From positions 142,801,501-142,865,500 of the forward strand of contig NC_069661.1 in assembly GCF_027244095.1 (NCBI RefSeq): a stretch of 64,000 nt of DNA, in the 5' to 3' direction. The stretch is from Hemicordylus capensis (taxonomy: Eukaryota; Chordata; Lepidosauria; Squamata; Cordylidae). This document shows, piece after piece, positions 21,901 to 31,452 of the stretch. Positions within the stretch are counted from its first letter, which is position 1; the number at the start of each line of letters is the position of its first letter. Under the pieces are notes generated by a model. The model saw only the letters and a list, made by a program, of their open reading frames with translations, was not told the DNA's origin and did no database searches. The position numbers were made by a program, and so were the translations under genes.

Positions 21901-23560
21901 TGTCAAAAAATGAGATACTTTGGAAATAATTAGCTTCCTCTTCTTGAAGGCAGGGAGAAAAAGACCCAGAGGATGTTTTGGGGCTGGGTGTGGGCAAAGG
22001 GATCTCACAGGACTTTTTCAAAAGTGCACAACCTCTAAAGGAGAAAGACCAAACCTACCTGCCTGCTGCCACAGCCCTTTCCCCATCTCCTCCTCGAATG
22101 GAGGATAGCTAGATGTGACTCACAGAGCACCCCCCCCCCCCCCAGTCTCCTCTAACACTTTCGGCTGCATCAACAGCAAAGGATAGAGGTGGCTGAATCT
22201 GCCCTCCTGCTATCCATCCATCAGATGGATGTCTGCCCATCTCTTTCCATTGTCTAAGAGAAACAGTTCTCCAAGGAGGCTTTCCCTGGGGGGCTGGGGA
22301 GCCCTGAGGAGAAGCAGGCACTCTCATCATCCACTTACCTGTCAGTGCCCCCTCTTCATCTTCATCCCTGCAGAGATAAGGAGAAATATTCTTAGTAGCA
22401 AATCACAGGAAAGAGAGGGTCTCCTCCCCCAGTAATACTTGGGGTATTACTAGTATTACTAGGGGTATTACTAGTGTGTGTCCTCCCTCTAATTTTAATT
22501 CACATGCAGCCAAGTATGTCCTCTCCCCTAATCCTTCTAGCTGGCCCTGCTAATTTTTGATGATTCCATAGTTGGGAGCAGTGAATGTAATTGCCATTGA
22601 ATGTCACTCACTGCATTTTGCTCAGAGTATTTTTCATTGAGGATTGACTGGTTGTGGCGGGGCGGGGGGTGGGCCTGCTCTCGTAGTTCACAGTAATGAG
22701 GCCAGCTTTCCCACCCCTCTCCAGTGTAGTTTCTCCACTTTTTAAAAAGCCCCCCCCGAAAGGGACACATACATGCTGTTTTGTGTTTTAAATAGGAGGG
22801 AGGCAACCTGCCAAAGGTATCAAGGGGACAGTTGATGAAATTGGCATTTGATTCAGCAGCCAATTACTGGCATTCTGAACATGGAAAGGAGATGGGCTCA
22901 CCTTGATGAGGCAATATATGCCACACTTGGGTTTGAGCTATGTCTGAACACCTCCCGCTCATCACTCCCCCCCCATCCCTTCAGCTGGCCACACCGGAGC
23001 CAAAAGCATTAAGAGGAGTCAAGGGTAGAGAAGAGAGCAACTCACTTTGGTTCTGCCTCTGGGTGAGACCTATGGGAACATGAAAGACGAAAAGGTTAGG
23101 CATGTTCTTGGAAATAACATGGGGGTGCTGGGGGGCCGCTTTTGAAGTCAGCTTCAACTGGGGGGCAGGATTTCCCCACAACCCCCCAAGTGGGCCCACA
23201 GGAGCCAGCCAGTAGCTCCTGAGTGATACAGCTTCACCGGTCTAGGACCTCCAAGCTTAAGAAACACAGTGGAAATCAGCCAAGCAGGTGACCTTCGAGG
23301 GCCGCCTGCATTTCAAGGAGAAGCTGTGTGGTGTGAATAGTGGTGGTGAACTTGTGACCACTGAACTTGTGACCAACTTGTTCCCACAGGGAGCACAGAC
23401 ACGTGTGAACACAGCAGGCTGGGCTTCAGTTCTCTGCCCAGACAGGCTAAAACAACGGAAGGGCATCTTTAAAAACCAAGTCCACACCGCCATTAGATTT
23501 TGCTTCACCCACCATGCCAGAGACTTACCTGCAGGCCACACATGACCAACAGCCACCCAT
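18792..23560 (-). CDS. uncharacterised seven-exon gene, 341-residue coiled-coil protein
   Basis: The seven coding exons are 23560-23529, 23069-23046, 22367-22339, 21165-20779, 20599-20474, 20180-19950 and 18988-18792. All six introns are GT-AG with strong sites (five of six donors GTAAGT or GTGAGT, the other GTATGT; pyrimidine-rich acceptors). Their phases are 2, 2, 1, 1, 1, 1, and the exons total 1026 nt, exactly 342 codons including TAA. The start codon has a good context (CAAGATGG).

The protein has a short Cys-rich start (MGGCWSCVAC), an acidic stretch and a repeated Pro/Glu region (about residues 45-115). A helical block follows (YLQQDVELLKELQNDYVQQ to WTRLDRTEVRLQWWERE), then a Ser/Pro-rich linker with PPPPPSPPP, a C-terminal coiled coil (SLAEMQVHQLRDR to LRSRLARVEA) and an acidic tail. 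No signal peptide or membrane segment is seen. I do not recognise the family, and its function is unknown. A scaffold or adaptor role would be guesswork. An upstream non-coding exon is likely, because no promoter is evident. Confidence 0.8.
19595..19775 (-). mobile_element. MIR-like SINE in the last intron
   Basis: The plus strand shows TCCTCACAATAACCCTAAGA, then GTGACTGGCCCAAAGTCACC and AATTCAAACCTGGGTCTCCC. This is the reverse complement of a MIR-type tRNA head and core. A second copy lies at 30839-31078. Confidence 0.75.
19950..20180 (-). CDS. exon 6, Ser/Pro-rich linker and coiled-coil start
   Basis: 231 nt coding a Ser-rich stretch, a PPPPPSPPP run and LEPDLSNLKENLQSLAEMQV. Acceptor GCTTCTCTCTTGCAG, donor ACC|GTAAGT. 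The GAGG-rich plus-strand appearance is the complement of these Ser/Pro codons. Confidence 0.85.
20474..20599 (-). CDS. exon 5, helical block
   Basis: 126 nt coding LSVSRISQQFPCSLRAINLQ and IGHMWTRLDRTEVRLQWWER. Acceptor TTGTTCTCTTTTTGCAG, donor AAG|GTATGT. Confidence 0.85.
20779..21165 (-). CDS. exon 4, repeat-bearing exon
   Basis: 387 nt. It carries three degenerate repeats of about 22 residues around the core LG(K)ELIEE.S.PEPLP.P, followed by YNYLQQDVELLKEL. The acceptor is TTTCCTCTCTTTCAG and the donor AGC|GTAAGT. The open frame covers the whole exon without a stop. Confidence 0.85.
22339..22367 (-). CDS. exon 3, 29-nt micro-exon (acidic)
   Basis: Acceptor TTATCTCTGCAG and donor CAG|GTAAGT enclose 29 nt coding DEDEEGALT. 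The entry phase is 2 and the exit phase 1, so skipping this exon alone would break the frame. Confidence 0.7.
22590..22775. mobile_element. unnamed interspersed repeat X, copy 1
   Basis: TTTTGCTCAGAGTATTTTTC, then GGATTGACTGGTTG, GCCTGCTCTCGTAGTTCACA and CCACCCCTCTCC match 25132-25216 plus 25778-25885. This copy lacks the 561-bp insertion present in the other. The class is not known. Confidence 0.6.
23046..23069 (-). CDS. exon 2, 24-nt micro-exon
   Basis: Acceptor TTCCCATAG and donor AAA|GTGAGT enclose 24 nt coding SHPEAEP plus split codons. It keeps phase 2 on both sides, so it could be skipped without shifting the frame. Confidence 0.65.
23529..23560 (-). CDS. exon 1 (coding part) of the seven-exon gene
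   Basis: ATG at 23560-23558 gives ten codons plus two bases, then donor CAG|GTAAGT. The frame fits the next exon in phase 2. The start is chosen because it is in frame, has A at -3 and G at +4, and no earlier in-frame exon is evident. A TTATTAGCAG acceptor 17 nt upstream would allow a spliced 5' UTR. Confidence 0.6.
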
Positions 23561-23845
23561 CTTGACAACTAAGCTGCTAATAAACTGACAGCTGAAGGCA
23601 GCCAATTTATCGAAGATGCTTCAGCTAATCTAAAATGCTGCCAAGTGAGCCTGCTGCAGAATCTTCGCAGGTTTCCAAGGGGAACCATGATGGCACAATT
23701 CTGTGGCTGACTGTGAAGTCACAAGTTACTGTTACTGGTCATGCTGGCTCTGGTTTGAATCCAAACACTGTCTTGGGGGTGCAGCTCAAAGTGTCAGAGC
23801 ACCAGGGACGAGTCATCCCAGTCCTGCCCTCCCTGCTCCCCACAT

Positions 23846-24518
23846 GTCACTTTCTATTCATTTGACTTTCCCCTTCTGTTAACAAATTCTGAAGGAAGGG
23901 GCTGCTTGTGGATAGGGGTGGGCTGCAGCTGCTGCTTGTACAGTTGGACACAAAGTTTATAATAAGCCTTGCATGAGTCCTCTGTAACATGTAAGAGGGC
24001 AAAGGCAACAGCCACATCCATTGCATGTCCCCAGCTAATTTCCCACCTAATCACTTAGATTAGATTTCCACCTAATCACTTGCTGAAGTCCTTTAGCTAG
24101 TAAATTCCTCTAAATCACATTCAGCACTGAGGCCCATCTCTGTTCAGAATACACAAAAAGAAAGCCAATTAACTTGTGGAACTCACCACCTCTAGATGCG
24201 GTGATGACCACTGGCTTAGATGGGCTTGAAAGGGGGTTAGAAACATTCATGGGGGAGGAGAGATCCCTCTGTGGCTATTAGTCCTGATGGCTATAGAGAA
24301 CCTCCAGGTACACAGGCAGAATCCCAGATGCTGGGGACATGCAGTGGGTGCGGCTGTTGCCTTTGCATTCTTACATGTTACAGAGGAAGCATGCAGGTTT
24401 ATTATAAACTTTGTGTCCAACTGCACAAGCAGCGGCTGCAGCCCACCCCTACCCACAAGCATCCCCTTCCTTCAGAATTTGCTTACAGAAGGAAAAAGGC
24501 GAATGAATCGAAAGTGAC
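23846..24518. repeat. inverted repeat, 190-bp arms, 294-bp spacer
   Basis: The arm at 23846-24035 is about 90 percent complementary to 24330-24518: GTCACTTTCTATTCATTTG against GAATGAATCGAAAGTGAC at the outer ends, and GCATGTCCCCAGC against GCTGGGGACATGC at the inner ends. The right arm begins inside a CR1 3' region. Confidence 0.85.
24170..24370 (+). mobile_element. CR1 LINE 3' fragment
   Basis: TGTGGAACTCACCACC, then GATGGGCTTGAAAGGGGGTT and ATTCATGGGGGAGG, correspond to the C-terminal CR1 coding block (WNSLPQ-type) and 3' UTR. It lies largely in the spacer of the surrounding inverted repeat. Confidence 0.65.
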
Positions 24519-25131
24519 TGAGAGGGAGGGAGGGGAAATAAGAAGGACAAAGAAAGAGGGGAAGCACAAAAAATGAAGATGGCCCACAAAGAATGAGAGG
24601 GCGCAGCAGAAGGCTGTAATGTACTTTTTGTATAAGGTTATGACAATGGAAAGCAAACAATTATCCCCGCCCCCTCTGTTTCTTCTTAGGAAACAACCCA
24701 CATTCTTATTAAACTCAATAGGCCCAACTGTACAAAATCTTAGTTTCTGCTGCACATAGTTTGACATACGGCACATTAAAATGAACATTGGACAAAGGGA
24801 CCTCCTCTCTGTCCTCTCAAAAGACCCACCATGCTAGCTCACGCCCCCACAGGGGATGGATGAATCCCGCTAAAGATGCTACTCTTACATTTTTAGGCAT
24901 TCTAGCGATTGCTTCCCTACAGCTATTATTTCTGCCACTATATTTAAACCATATGTTGTTGTTGGAAGTGCTTTTGCTTAATGTTTTGTTGACATTCTGT
25001 CAGCTGGTATGTACCCCTCACTTCCTGCCCCTCTGGCTGCTGCCGCCACCAACAGCACTGCAATTACTCTCCAGTATATTATTTTATCAGGAAGCAAAAA
25101 GGTGTCACATAGAAATACAGAAGCACTCAGT

Positions 25132-25885
25132 CGCTGTTGAAAGTCACTTTGCTCAGAGTGTTTTTGCTCAGAATGTTTTTCCTCAAGGATTGACTGGTTG
25201 GTAGGGCGGGGGGGGGCAGAGGCGCTCTTACCCCCGGACATTGGGGCCCTGGTCCACGGCCTCCAGGGGCAGACTCCAAATGGTCGGGGGGGGGGCCCTC
25301 CTGCAACCACCTGTGCCCGCCTCGCCACACCATACGTCCAGTGTTTTTGTTTTGTATAATTTAAGCGAGGAGTGGCAGTTGGGGAGTGAGCTTAGCAAGA
25401 CTTGCCTACCTGCTCCCCCAGTGTTGCCCGAAGTGACCGCTGGGCTTGTCTATTCAGCCCAGTGGCTCTTGATAACTGCGAGGTGCTCCAGCACGTGGCA
25501 GCATGGGCTTGTGGCAATCTATTTTAACTGCACCGGTGCGCTGTAGCACCTCGCAGTAAACAAGAGCCTCTGGGCCGAATGGACAGGCCGAGTGGTCACT
25601 CCGGCCACCACCACTGGGGGGTGGGAGGCAAGTCCTGCTCAGCTCACCCCCCGGCCCACCCCTCAGCCACACACATGCCATGGTGGCTTGAATTATGCAA
25701 AAACAAAAAACAGAGGCATGGCGTGGCGGGCGCAGGGTGGCTGCTGGAGGCACCCCAATTGCCTAGGTGCATCCCTGGCACGGGGAAGGGCAGACCTGCT
25801 CTCATAGTTTACAGTCATGAGGCCAACTTTCCCACCCCTCTCCACAGAAGTTTTTCAACTTTTTAAAGAGCCCCCCGCCCCACAA
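25132..25885. mobile_element. interspersed repeat X, copy 2, interrupted
   Basis: Left half 25132-25216 (TTTGCTCAGAGTGTTTTTGC, GGATTGACTGGTTGG) and right half 25778-25885 (CAGACCTGCTCTCATAGTTT, CCACCCCTCTCC) equal the uninterrupted copy at 22590-22775. The 561 bp between them is a separate foldback element. Confidence 0.65.
25217..25777. mobile_element. hAT-like foldback element, palindromic along most of its length
   Basis: It starts CAGAGGCGCTCTTACC and ends with the complement of CAGGGATGCACCTAGG. The two halves are complementary along nearly their whole length: TGTTTTTGTTTTGTATAATT with AATTATGCAAAAACAAAAAA, and GCGAGGTGCT with AGCACCTCGC, centre near 25510. The flanking 8-mers GGGGGGGG and GCACGGGG are a possible decayed target duplication. 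Another left end of this family is at 60136. Confidence 0.7.
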
Positions 25886-25911
25886 AAAATAAATAAAAAT
25901 AAAGGACATGT

Positions 25912-26542
25912 TTCAGGTGAAAGAATGGCAACAAAAAGAAGAAGGACCTAGGTGAGTCCAATAGAAACTCTATATTGCACCACAAGAACCCACCCACACA
26001 AAACCTTTGCTGTATGCAATATTAAATAAATCTGTAAAAAGACATTAAGGGGACACATTCAACTGCAACCTAATATTGTAAGGATTTTTCTCAAAACATA
26101 CCAAAGGATGAAAGTTGCTGGATATTTAATATATACTGTTTTAGAATTACCCACATATATACTCAAATCAATACATAAATCCTTAAAATCATCAAAATTC
26201 ACATACACATACACATTAAAATAACCAATAATACCCATTATGTTAATATTTTGTAAAAATATTAATACATAAAATCTAAAAGCACCCAACTATTCTTTCA
26301 ATAATCCCTTCGTTTTATAGCTTCATGAGTTCCAAACTTCCAAAAGGTGCACAAATGCAAAGAAGGGGTCACAAAACTCTATATGGACTTCTTGTACCAC
26401 ATGTGCTGATGTTTTAAAATCCACATCCATAAGTAGCTTCCTCTGTCTCAAAAAGGTGATAAAACCAGCTCCACATTCTACAATGCATGTGTAAGCACTC
26501 CTTTCTGTACTGAGCTGAAAATGTCATCAGTATCTATAGGCC
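25912..26542. other. no gene or recognised repeat
   Basis: AT-rich stretch with no coding or repeat signature seen. Confidence 0.5.
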
Positions 26543-26722
26543 TATTCAGATATTAGAATATGTTCATATGTTACAGATGCTACACATGTACACATTTTTC
26601 TGTGAATGCTTGTACATGGATTCATTTAAAAGGTGGACCTGAGTACAGGCCCCTCAAACACAGGCTACAGATATGAAGTGTACCATTGTTTGTGCATTGA
26701 ACGTAACTTGTGAATAGGGTTT
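26543..26722 (+). mobile_element. MITE-like element with CCTATTC ends, copy 2
   Basis: CCTATTCAGATATTAGAATA at the left and GTAACTTGTGAATAGGGTT at the right. The internal GTGGACCTGAGTACAGGCCC parallels the minus-strand GTGAATCTAGTGCAGGTCCC of the copy at 5255-5485. Confidence 0.55.
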
Positions 26723-27696
26723 ATTTGTACACATAATATGCTTTCAAGGACACTGATTCCAAGTATGCTTACATGGCAGTCCAAGGAGCACACTTCAATT
26801 TCCTTAAAAGGAAACAGCACTAGCATTTTTGCTGTTTTGCTTGCAAACTATATCAGGGGCTATCAATGGCCAGTTATGGAGAAGATGGCATGATTCTGTC
26901 ATGAATACAATGTAGCAACACATGTATTTTGCCATAGGAATGTTTACAAAATATATAATGTATAAAGGTGGCATAAAGACACTTGTTGATACCAGTGCTG
27001 ACAAGGCACATGTGAATCCATGTCAGCATCCAGACTGCTGCTGCTCCATTGCACTCCTGGGAGCAGGGGCATATCTAGGGTGGGGCAGGCAGGGCACATG
27101 CCCCGGGCACCACTTGAAGGGGGGCGCCATTTTTTAAAATTAAAAAATAAAATAAAAATGGCCACCAAAAACAAAATGGCCACCGTGCATGCTCAAATGG
27201 CCTCTGTGAGTCCCTAGGCCATGCCAGGCCTAGTAGAGGCCATTTGAGCATGCGTGGAGGCCATTTTGTTTTCAGCCATTTTAAAAAATATATATATTTA
27301 AAAATGGCCACTGCACATGCTCAAATGGTCCCTGCGAGGCCCTAGAGGCCAGAGTGGGGAGGGGAACCTTTGCAGACCCCCTCATGGCCTTTAGGAAGCC
27401 CCTCGAAGGGGCTACAGGTGAATTGTTTTTTTTTTAAAAATTAATATAATATAAGTCTGTACACATATTCCGATTGGCACTATGTACAGTGAATCAGGGC
27501 TTGTGAATACTGAGCTGAAGCTTATGAGCTAGGACTGTATTCATTTGCTCTTGCTTTGCTTCTTGTGATAAGTGAGTTAAATATGATGTCTTAATAATAT
27601 GGCTATTAATGGTGAGTTTGTCTTTGAATCAGTGTGAAATCCTTAGTTTTAAGGCCCACTGGAAGTGCAAAGAGGCACTTTTTAAACATGGTGATT

Positions 27697-27905
27697 CTCT
27701 TTATTTAGCAGGGGGAGAGCAACTGGCCCTATCGACCCACAGCACAGTACCCCTCCAGTGACTGTTGCTGGTGTCTATCTTATATTTCTTTTTAGATTGT
27801 GAGCCCTTTGGGGACAGGGATCCATCATGTTTGTTTGTTATTTCTCTATGTAAACCACTTTGAACACTTTTGTTAAAAAATGGTATATAAATATTTGTTG
27901 AAATT
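27697..27905 (+). mobile_element. L2-like 3' tail in the spacer of the inverted repeat
   Basis: GATTCTCTTTATTTAGCAGG, then TAGATTGTGAGCCCTTTGGG, ATGTAAACCACTTTGAACAC and TGGTATATAAATA form an L2-type 3' end. Related copies lie at 61580-61765 (plus) and 11645-11845, 35250-35420 (minus). Confidence 0.65.
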
Positions 27906-28121
27906 TGAAGATCCAGAGTACCACTGTGTCATTTTGTGCATGGGGGAAGCAGCAGTATTTGACAATCACCCCTACCATATGAAGCCCCTTGTGCATCAGA
28001 AAAATATGTTCCAAAGGGCTGTGAAACCCTCAGGGACATCTTTTTGGGACACACAGTGGGCTTCAGAGGGAAGGGGAAGTCAAAATGTTCATTTTGACTG
28101 TCATTGGACAGTCTCCCATGC

Positions 28122-28264
28122 AGAGGCATATCTAGGGACAATAGGGCCTAGGGCAAGCACTGAAATTGCGCCCCCTGTCCAAACATCTGACACCCATCTT
28201 TCAGATAACTTTACCATAATATCAGCTGAAAAATACAAGTCAAGCTTGTTAATCTTTTAATATT
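28122..28264 (+). mobile_element. hAT-like fragment in the spacer
   Basis: CAGAGGCATATCTAGGGACA, then GCCTAGGGCAAGCACTGAAA and GTCAAGCTTGTTAATC. It is the inverted counterpart of 4787-4921. Its end resembles, but its body differs from, the 27064-29169 arms. Confidence 0.65.
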
Positions 28265-29726
28265 TCAAAAACTATATGGCAGTGGACATAGCCAGACCAA
28301 AAAATGCTGGAAAACTACAAATTTCAGTATCCTGGAGCTCATGAAATACCCAAATACTATGTGGAGGTATACTTGGAAAACTAAACAGAAGTGCCTATCT
28401 AATTCTCTACTATGCACTGTAGCATCACTATTACATAAGTTTTAAAAATAAATTGAGAATTTGACTTTTCCCAGATACTCTGAAAATGCAGAGTAAACTG
28501 CGTCACTGCTTGGAATATATTCTAGTATTTCAGACAGTTAAAATGAGAGAAAGAGAGCAAGAAACTCCCAGTGGGCCTTAAAGCTAAGGATTTCACACTG
28601 ATTCCAAGACAAACTCACCATTAAAAGCCATATTATTAAGACAGCATATTTAACTCACTTATCACAAGAAGCAAAGTAAGAGCAAATGAATACAATCCTA
28701 GCTCATAAGCTACAGCTCAGTATTCACAAGCCCTGATTCTCTGTACATAGTGCCAATCGGAATATGTGTACAGTGACTTATATTATATTATTTTTTTAAA
28801 AAAACAATTCACCTGTAGCCCCTTCGAGTGGCTTCCTAAAGGCCATGAGGGGGTCTGCAAAGGTTCCCCTCCCCCCTCTGGCCTCTAGGGCCTTGCAGGG
28901 ACCATTTGAGCATGTGCGGTGGCCATTTTTAAAAATATTTTTTTTAAAAAATGGCTGAAAACAAAATGGCCTCCACGCATGCTCAAATGGCCTCTGCGAG
29001 GCCTGGCATGGCCTAGGGACTCACAGAGGCCATTTGAGCATGCACGGTGGCCATTTTGTTTTTGGTGGCCATTTTTATTTTTATTTTTAATTTTAAAAAA
29101 TGGCGCCCCCCCCCTTCAAGTGGCGCCCGGGGCACGTGCCCTGCCTGCACCACACTAGATACGCCCCTGAATAAGAGTACCATGTCTTTCCCTTCGCTTG
29201 ACAATCCAGTAATTTTCTATAATGCAGCAAGTTCATTCACATGCTCTACTGTTTGCAGTTCTTGGCATTTCAGCTGAAAGGACATATGTTCTTATCCACT
29301 AAACTGGGCAACTTCCTACCCCCCCAATTATTCCCATTGGATGCCCCACAATAATGAGGATTATTAATCAGGCTGGTTAGCTTAGCATCTGTTACAGGCA
29401 AATTGATGGAAAACATTCTCAAGATAAAAATTTTTCAACATATTAAGAACAGGCCGTGCTAAAGGAGAATCAGCATAGCTTCTGCAAAGGTAAATATTGC
29501 CTCACTGATCTTTTGGAGTTCTTTGAGAATGTCAACAGGTTTGTGGATAAAAATGATCCAGTTGACATAGTATACCTGGTTTTTCAAAAAGCTTTTGACA
29601 AGGTTCCTCATCAAAGAGAAAACTTAGCAGTCATGGGATAAGGGAACAGGTTCAGTTGTGGATTAGTAACTAATTGAAGGACAGGAAACAGAGGGTAGGA
29701 ATAAATGGATAGTTCTCTAAATGGAG

Positions 29727-30103
29727 CAGGGGCGTAGCAAGGTTGTAGTGGGCCCAGAGATAAGATTTTAAAATGGGCCCCACCCTTCACTGAAGCTCAG
29801 CTCATATATCTATATCTATATCGCCTATGTGCCACAATAGAACATCACCCTAAATTTTTTTTAAAAGGTTTTGTAAACTGTGGACGATGCAAGTTATTTA
29901 ATGGTACTAGAGAAAGACATGCTGTTCTGGTAGCTCCAGGTCTTAACACTCACATCAATTTTGGAGAATGAATACAACTGAAGAAAGCCTGGGCGGGTGC
30001 ACGGCTGGGGGAGTCAGTCATGTGACTTGCCTCTGGGGGGCCCCCAAAGGCAGTGGGCCCCTAGACAACTGTCTCCCCTTACCCTATTATAGTTATGCCC
30101 CTG
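29727..30103 (+). mobile_element. hAT-type non-autonomous element with perfect 8-bp target duplication
   Basis: It begins CAGGGGCGTAGCAAGG and ends TAGTTATGCCCCTG (complement CAGGGGCATAACTA). AAATGGAG lies immediately on both sides (29719-29726 and 30104-30111), the 8-bp duplication expected of hAT transposons. The 377-bp interior has no transposase frame. The termini resemble the Tip100 group, but that placement is tentative. Confidence 0.85.
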
Positions 30104-30838
30104 AAATGGAGGGAAGTAAGAAGTGGGGTCCCCCAGGGATTGGTACGGGGACCGGTGCTCTTTAACTTGTTCATAAATGAGTCTAGAAGTTGAGGTAAGC
30201 AGTAAGGTGGCCAAATTTGAAGATGAAGCCAAACTATTTAGGTTAGTGAAATCCAGAAGAGATTGTGAGGAGCTCAAAAGGATCTCTCCAAACTGGAGAG
30301 ATGGCAAATGCAGTTCAATGTTAACAAGTGGAAAGTGGTGCATATTGGGGTGAAACCCCCCAACTTCACATATATGCTGATGGGGTCTGAGCTGTCAGTG
30401 ACTGACCAGGAGAGGGATCTTGGGGTCATGGTTGAAAGTGTCGACTCAATGTGTGGCAGCTGTAAAAAAGGCCAATTCCATGCTTGGAATCATTAGGAAG
30501 TGAATTGTGGGGGGGGGGACACTGCTAATATTATAATGCCCTTATATAAAACCACGGTGCAGCCACATTTGGAGTACTGTGTGCAGTTCTGGTAACCATA
30601 TCTTAAGAAGGACATTGTAGAACTGGAAAAGATGCAGAAGAGGGCAACCAGGATAAGGGGCCTAGTGTACCTTCCTTACAAGGCAAGGGTACAACAGCTG
30701 GGGCTTTCTTAGTTTAGAAAAAATACGACTGAGGGGAGACATGATAGAGGTCTATAAAATCATGCATGGTGTGGAGAAAGTGGATAGAGAGAAATTTTTC
30801 TCCCTTTCACATAACACTAGAGCAAGGGGTCATCCCAT

Positions 30839-31078
30839 TTATTTATTTATTTATTTATTTACATTTTATATCCCGCTCTTCCTCCAAGGAGCCCAGAGTG
30901 GTGTGCTACATACTTTGGTTTCTCCTCACAACAACCTTGTGAAGTAAGTTAGGCTGAGAAAGAAGTGACTGGCCCAGAGTCACCCAGCAAGTATCATGGC
31001 TGAATGGAGATTTGAACTTGGGTCTCCCTGGTCTTTGTCCAGCACTGTAACCACTACACCACTCTGGCTCTGGATCAG
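30839..31078 (-). mobile_element. MIR-like SINE inserted in CR1
   Basis: On the minus strand it reads GTGGTGTAGTGGTTACAGTG (tRNA-like A box region), then GTTCAAATCTCC (B box), GGTGACTCTGGGCCAGTCAC, GGTTGTTGTGAGGA, GGGATATAAAATG and an (AAAT)n tail at 30839-30860. CR1 sequence GGTCATCCCAT / CCCATGAAACTG continues on both sides with a short duplicated CCCAT. Confidence 0.8.
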
Positions 31079-31452
31079 TTTCCCATGAAACTGATTGCCA
31101 AGCAGTTTAGGACCGACAAATGAAGTACTTTTTCACACAATGTATAATCAACCTATAGAATTAACTGCCACAAGATGTGGTGACAGCTAACAGCCTGGAT
31201 GGCTTTAAGAAGGGTTTAGATAAATTGATGGAGGATAGGTCTATTCATGGCTGCTAGTCTGAGGGCTAGAGGCCACCTCTAGCCTCTGAGGCAAGATGCC
31301 TCTAAATACAATATGAGTTGCAATATGAGAGAGGGCATGCCCTTAGCTCTTGCCTGTGGGCTTCCAAAGGCATCTGGTGGGACACTGTGTAAAGCAGGAT
31401 GCTGGACTAGATGGGCCTTGGGCCTGACCCAGCAGAGTTTTTCTTATGTTCA

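Larger units (their letters stand above)
27064..29169. mobile_element. 2.1-kb element with ~600-bp terminal inverted repeats, hAT-like ends
   Basis: The left arm 27064-27662 starts CAGGGGCATATCTAGGGTGG. The right arm 28568-29169 ends CACTAGATACGCCCCTG. The arms are complementary for their full length at roughly 90-95 percent, including GCTTATGAGCTAGGA against TCCTAGCTCATAAGC and GGCCCACTGG against CCAGTGGGCC at the inner ends. Each arm contains smaller hairpins (GCATGCTCAAATGGCCTC with GAGGCCATTTGAGCATGC). The adjoining 8-mers CCTGGGAG and AATAAGAG do not match, so a target duplication is absent or lost. The spacer holds other repeats and no transposase. Confidence 0.75.
29354..31452 (+). mobile_element. 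CR1 LINE, reverse transcriptase to 3' end, with two insertions
   Basis: Frames carry CR1 reverse-transcriptase blocks: ENQHSFCKGKYCLTDLLEFF and DIVYLVFQKAFDKVPHQRE at 29456-29630, a PVLFNLFIN-type block near 30150, WQMQFNVNKWKVVHIG at 30300-30350, and ELSVTDQERDLGVMVE at 30385-30435. After the usual CR1 thumb region the 3' end carries GATGCTGGACTAGATGGGCC and TTCTTATGTTC. Stops and small gaps break the frame repeatedly. A hAT-like element sits at 29727-30103 and a MIR-like SINE at 30839-31078. Confidence 0.85.

Noticed and set aside
24788-25204. 138-codon hydrophobic frame as a membrane protein
   Set aside because: It runs through unique AT-rich sequence into interspersed repeat X and has no homology signature or splice support. 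The hydrophobicity follows from T-rich codons.
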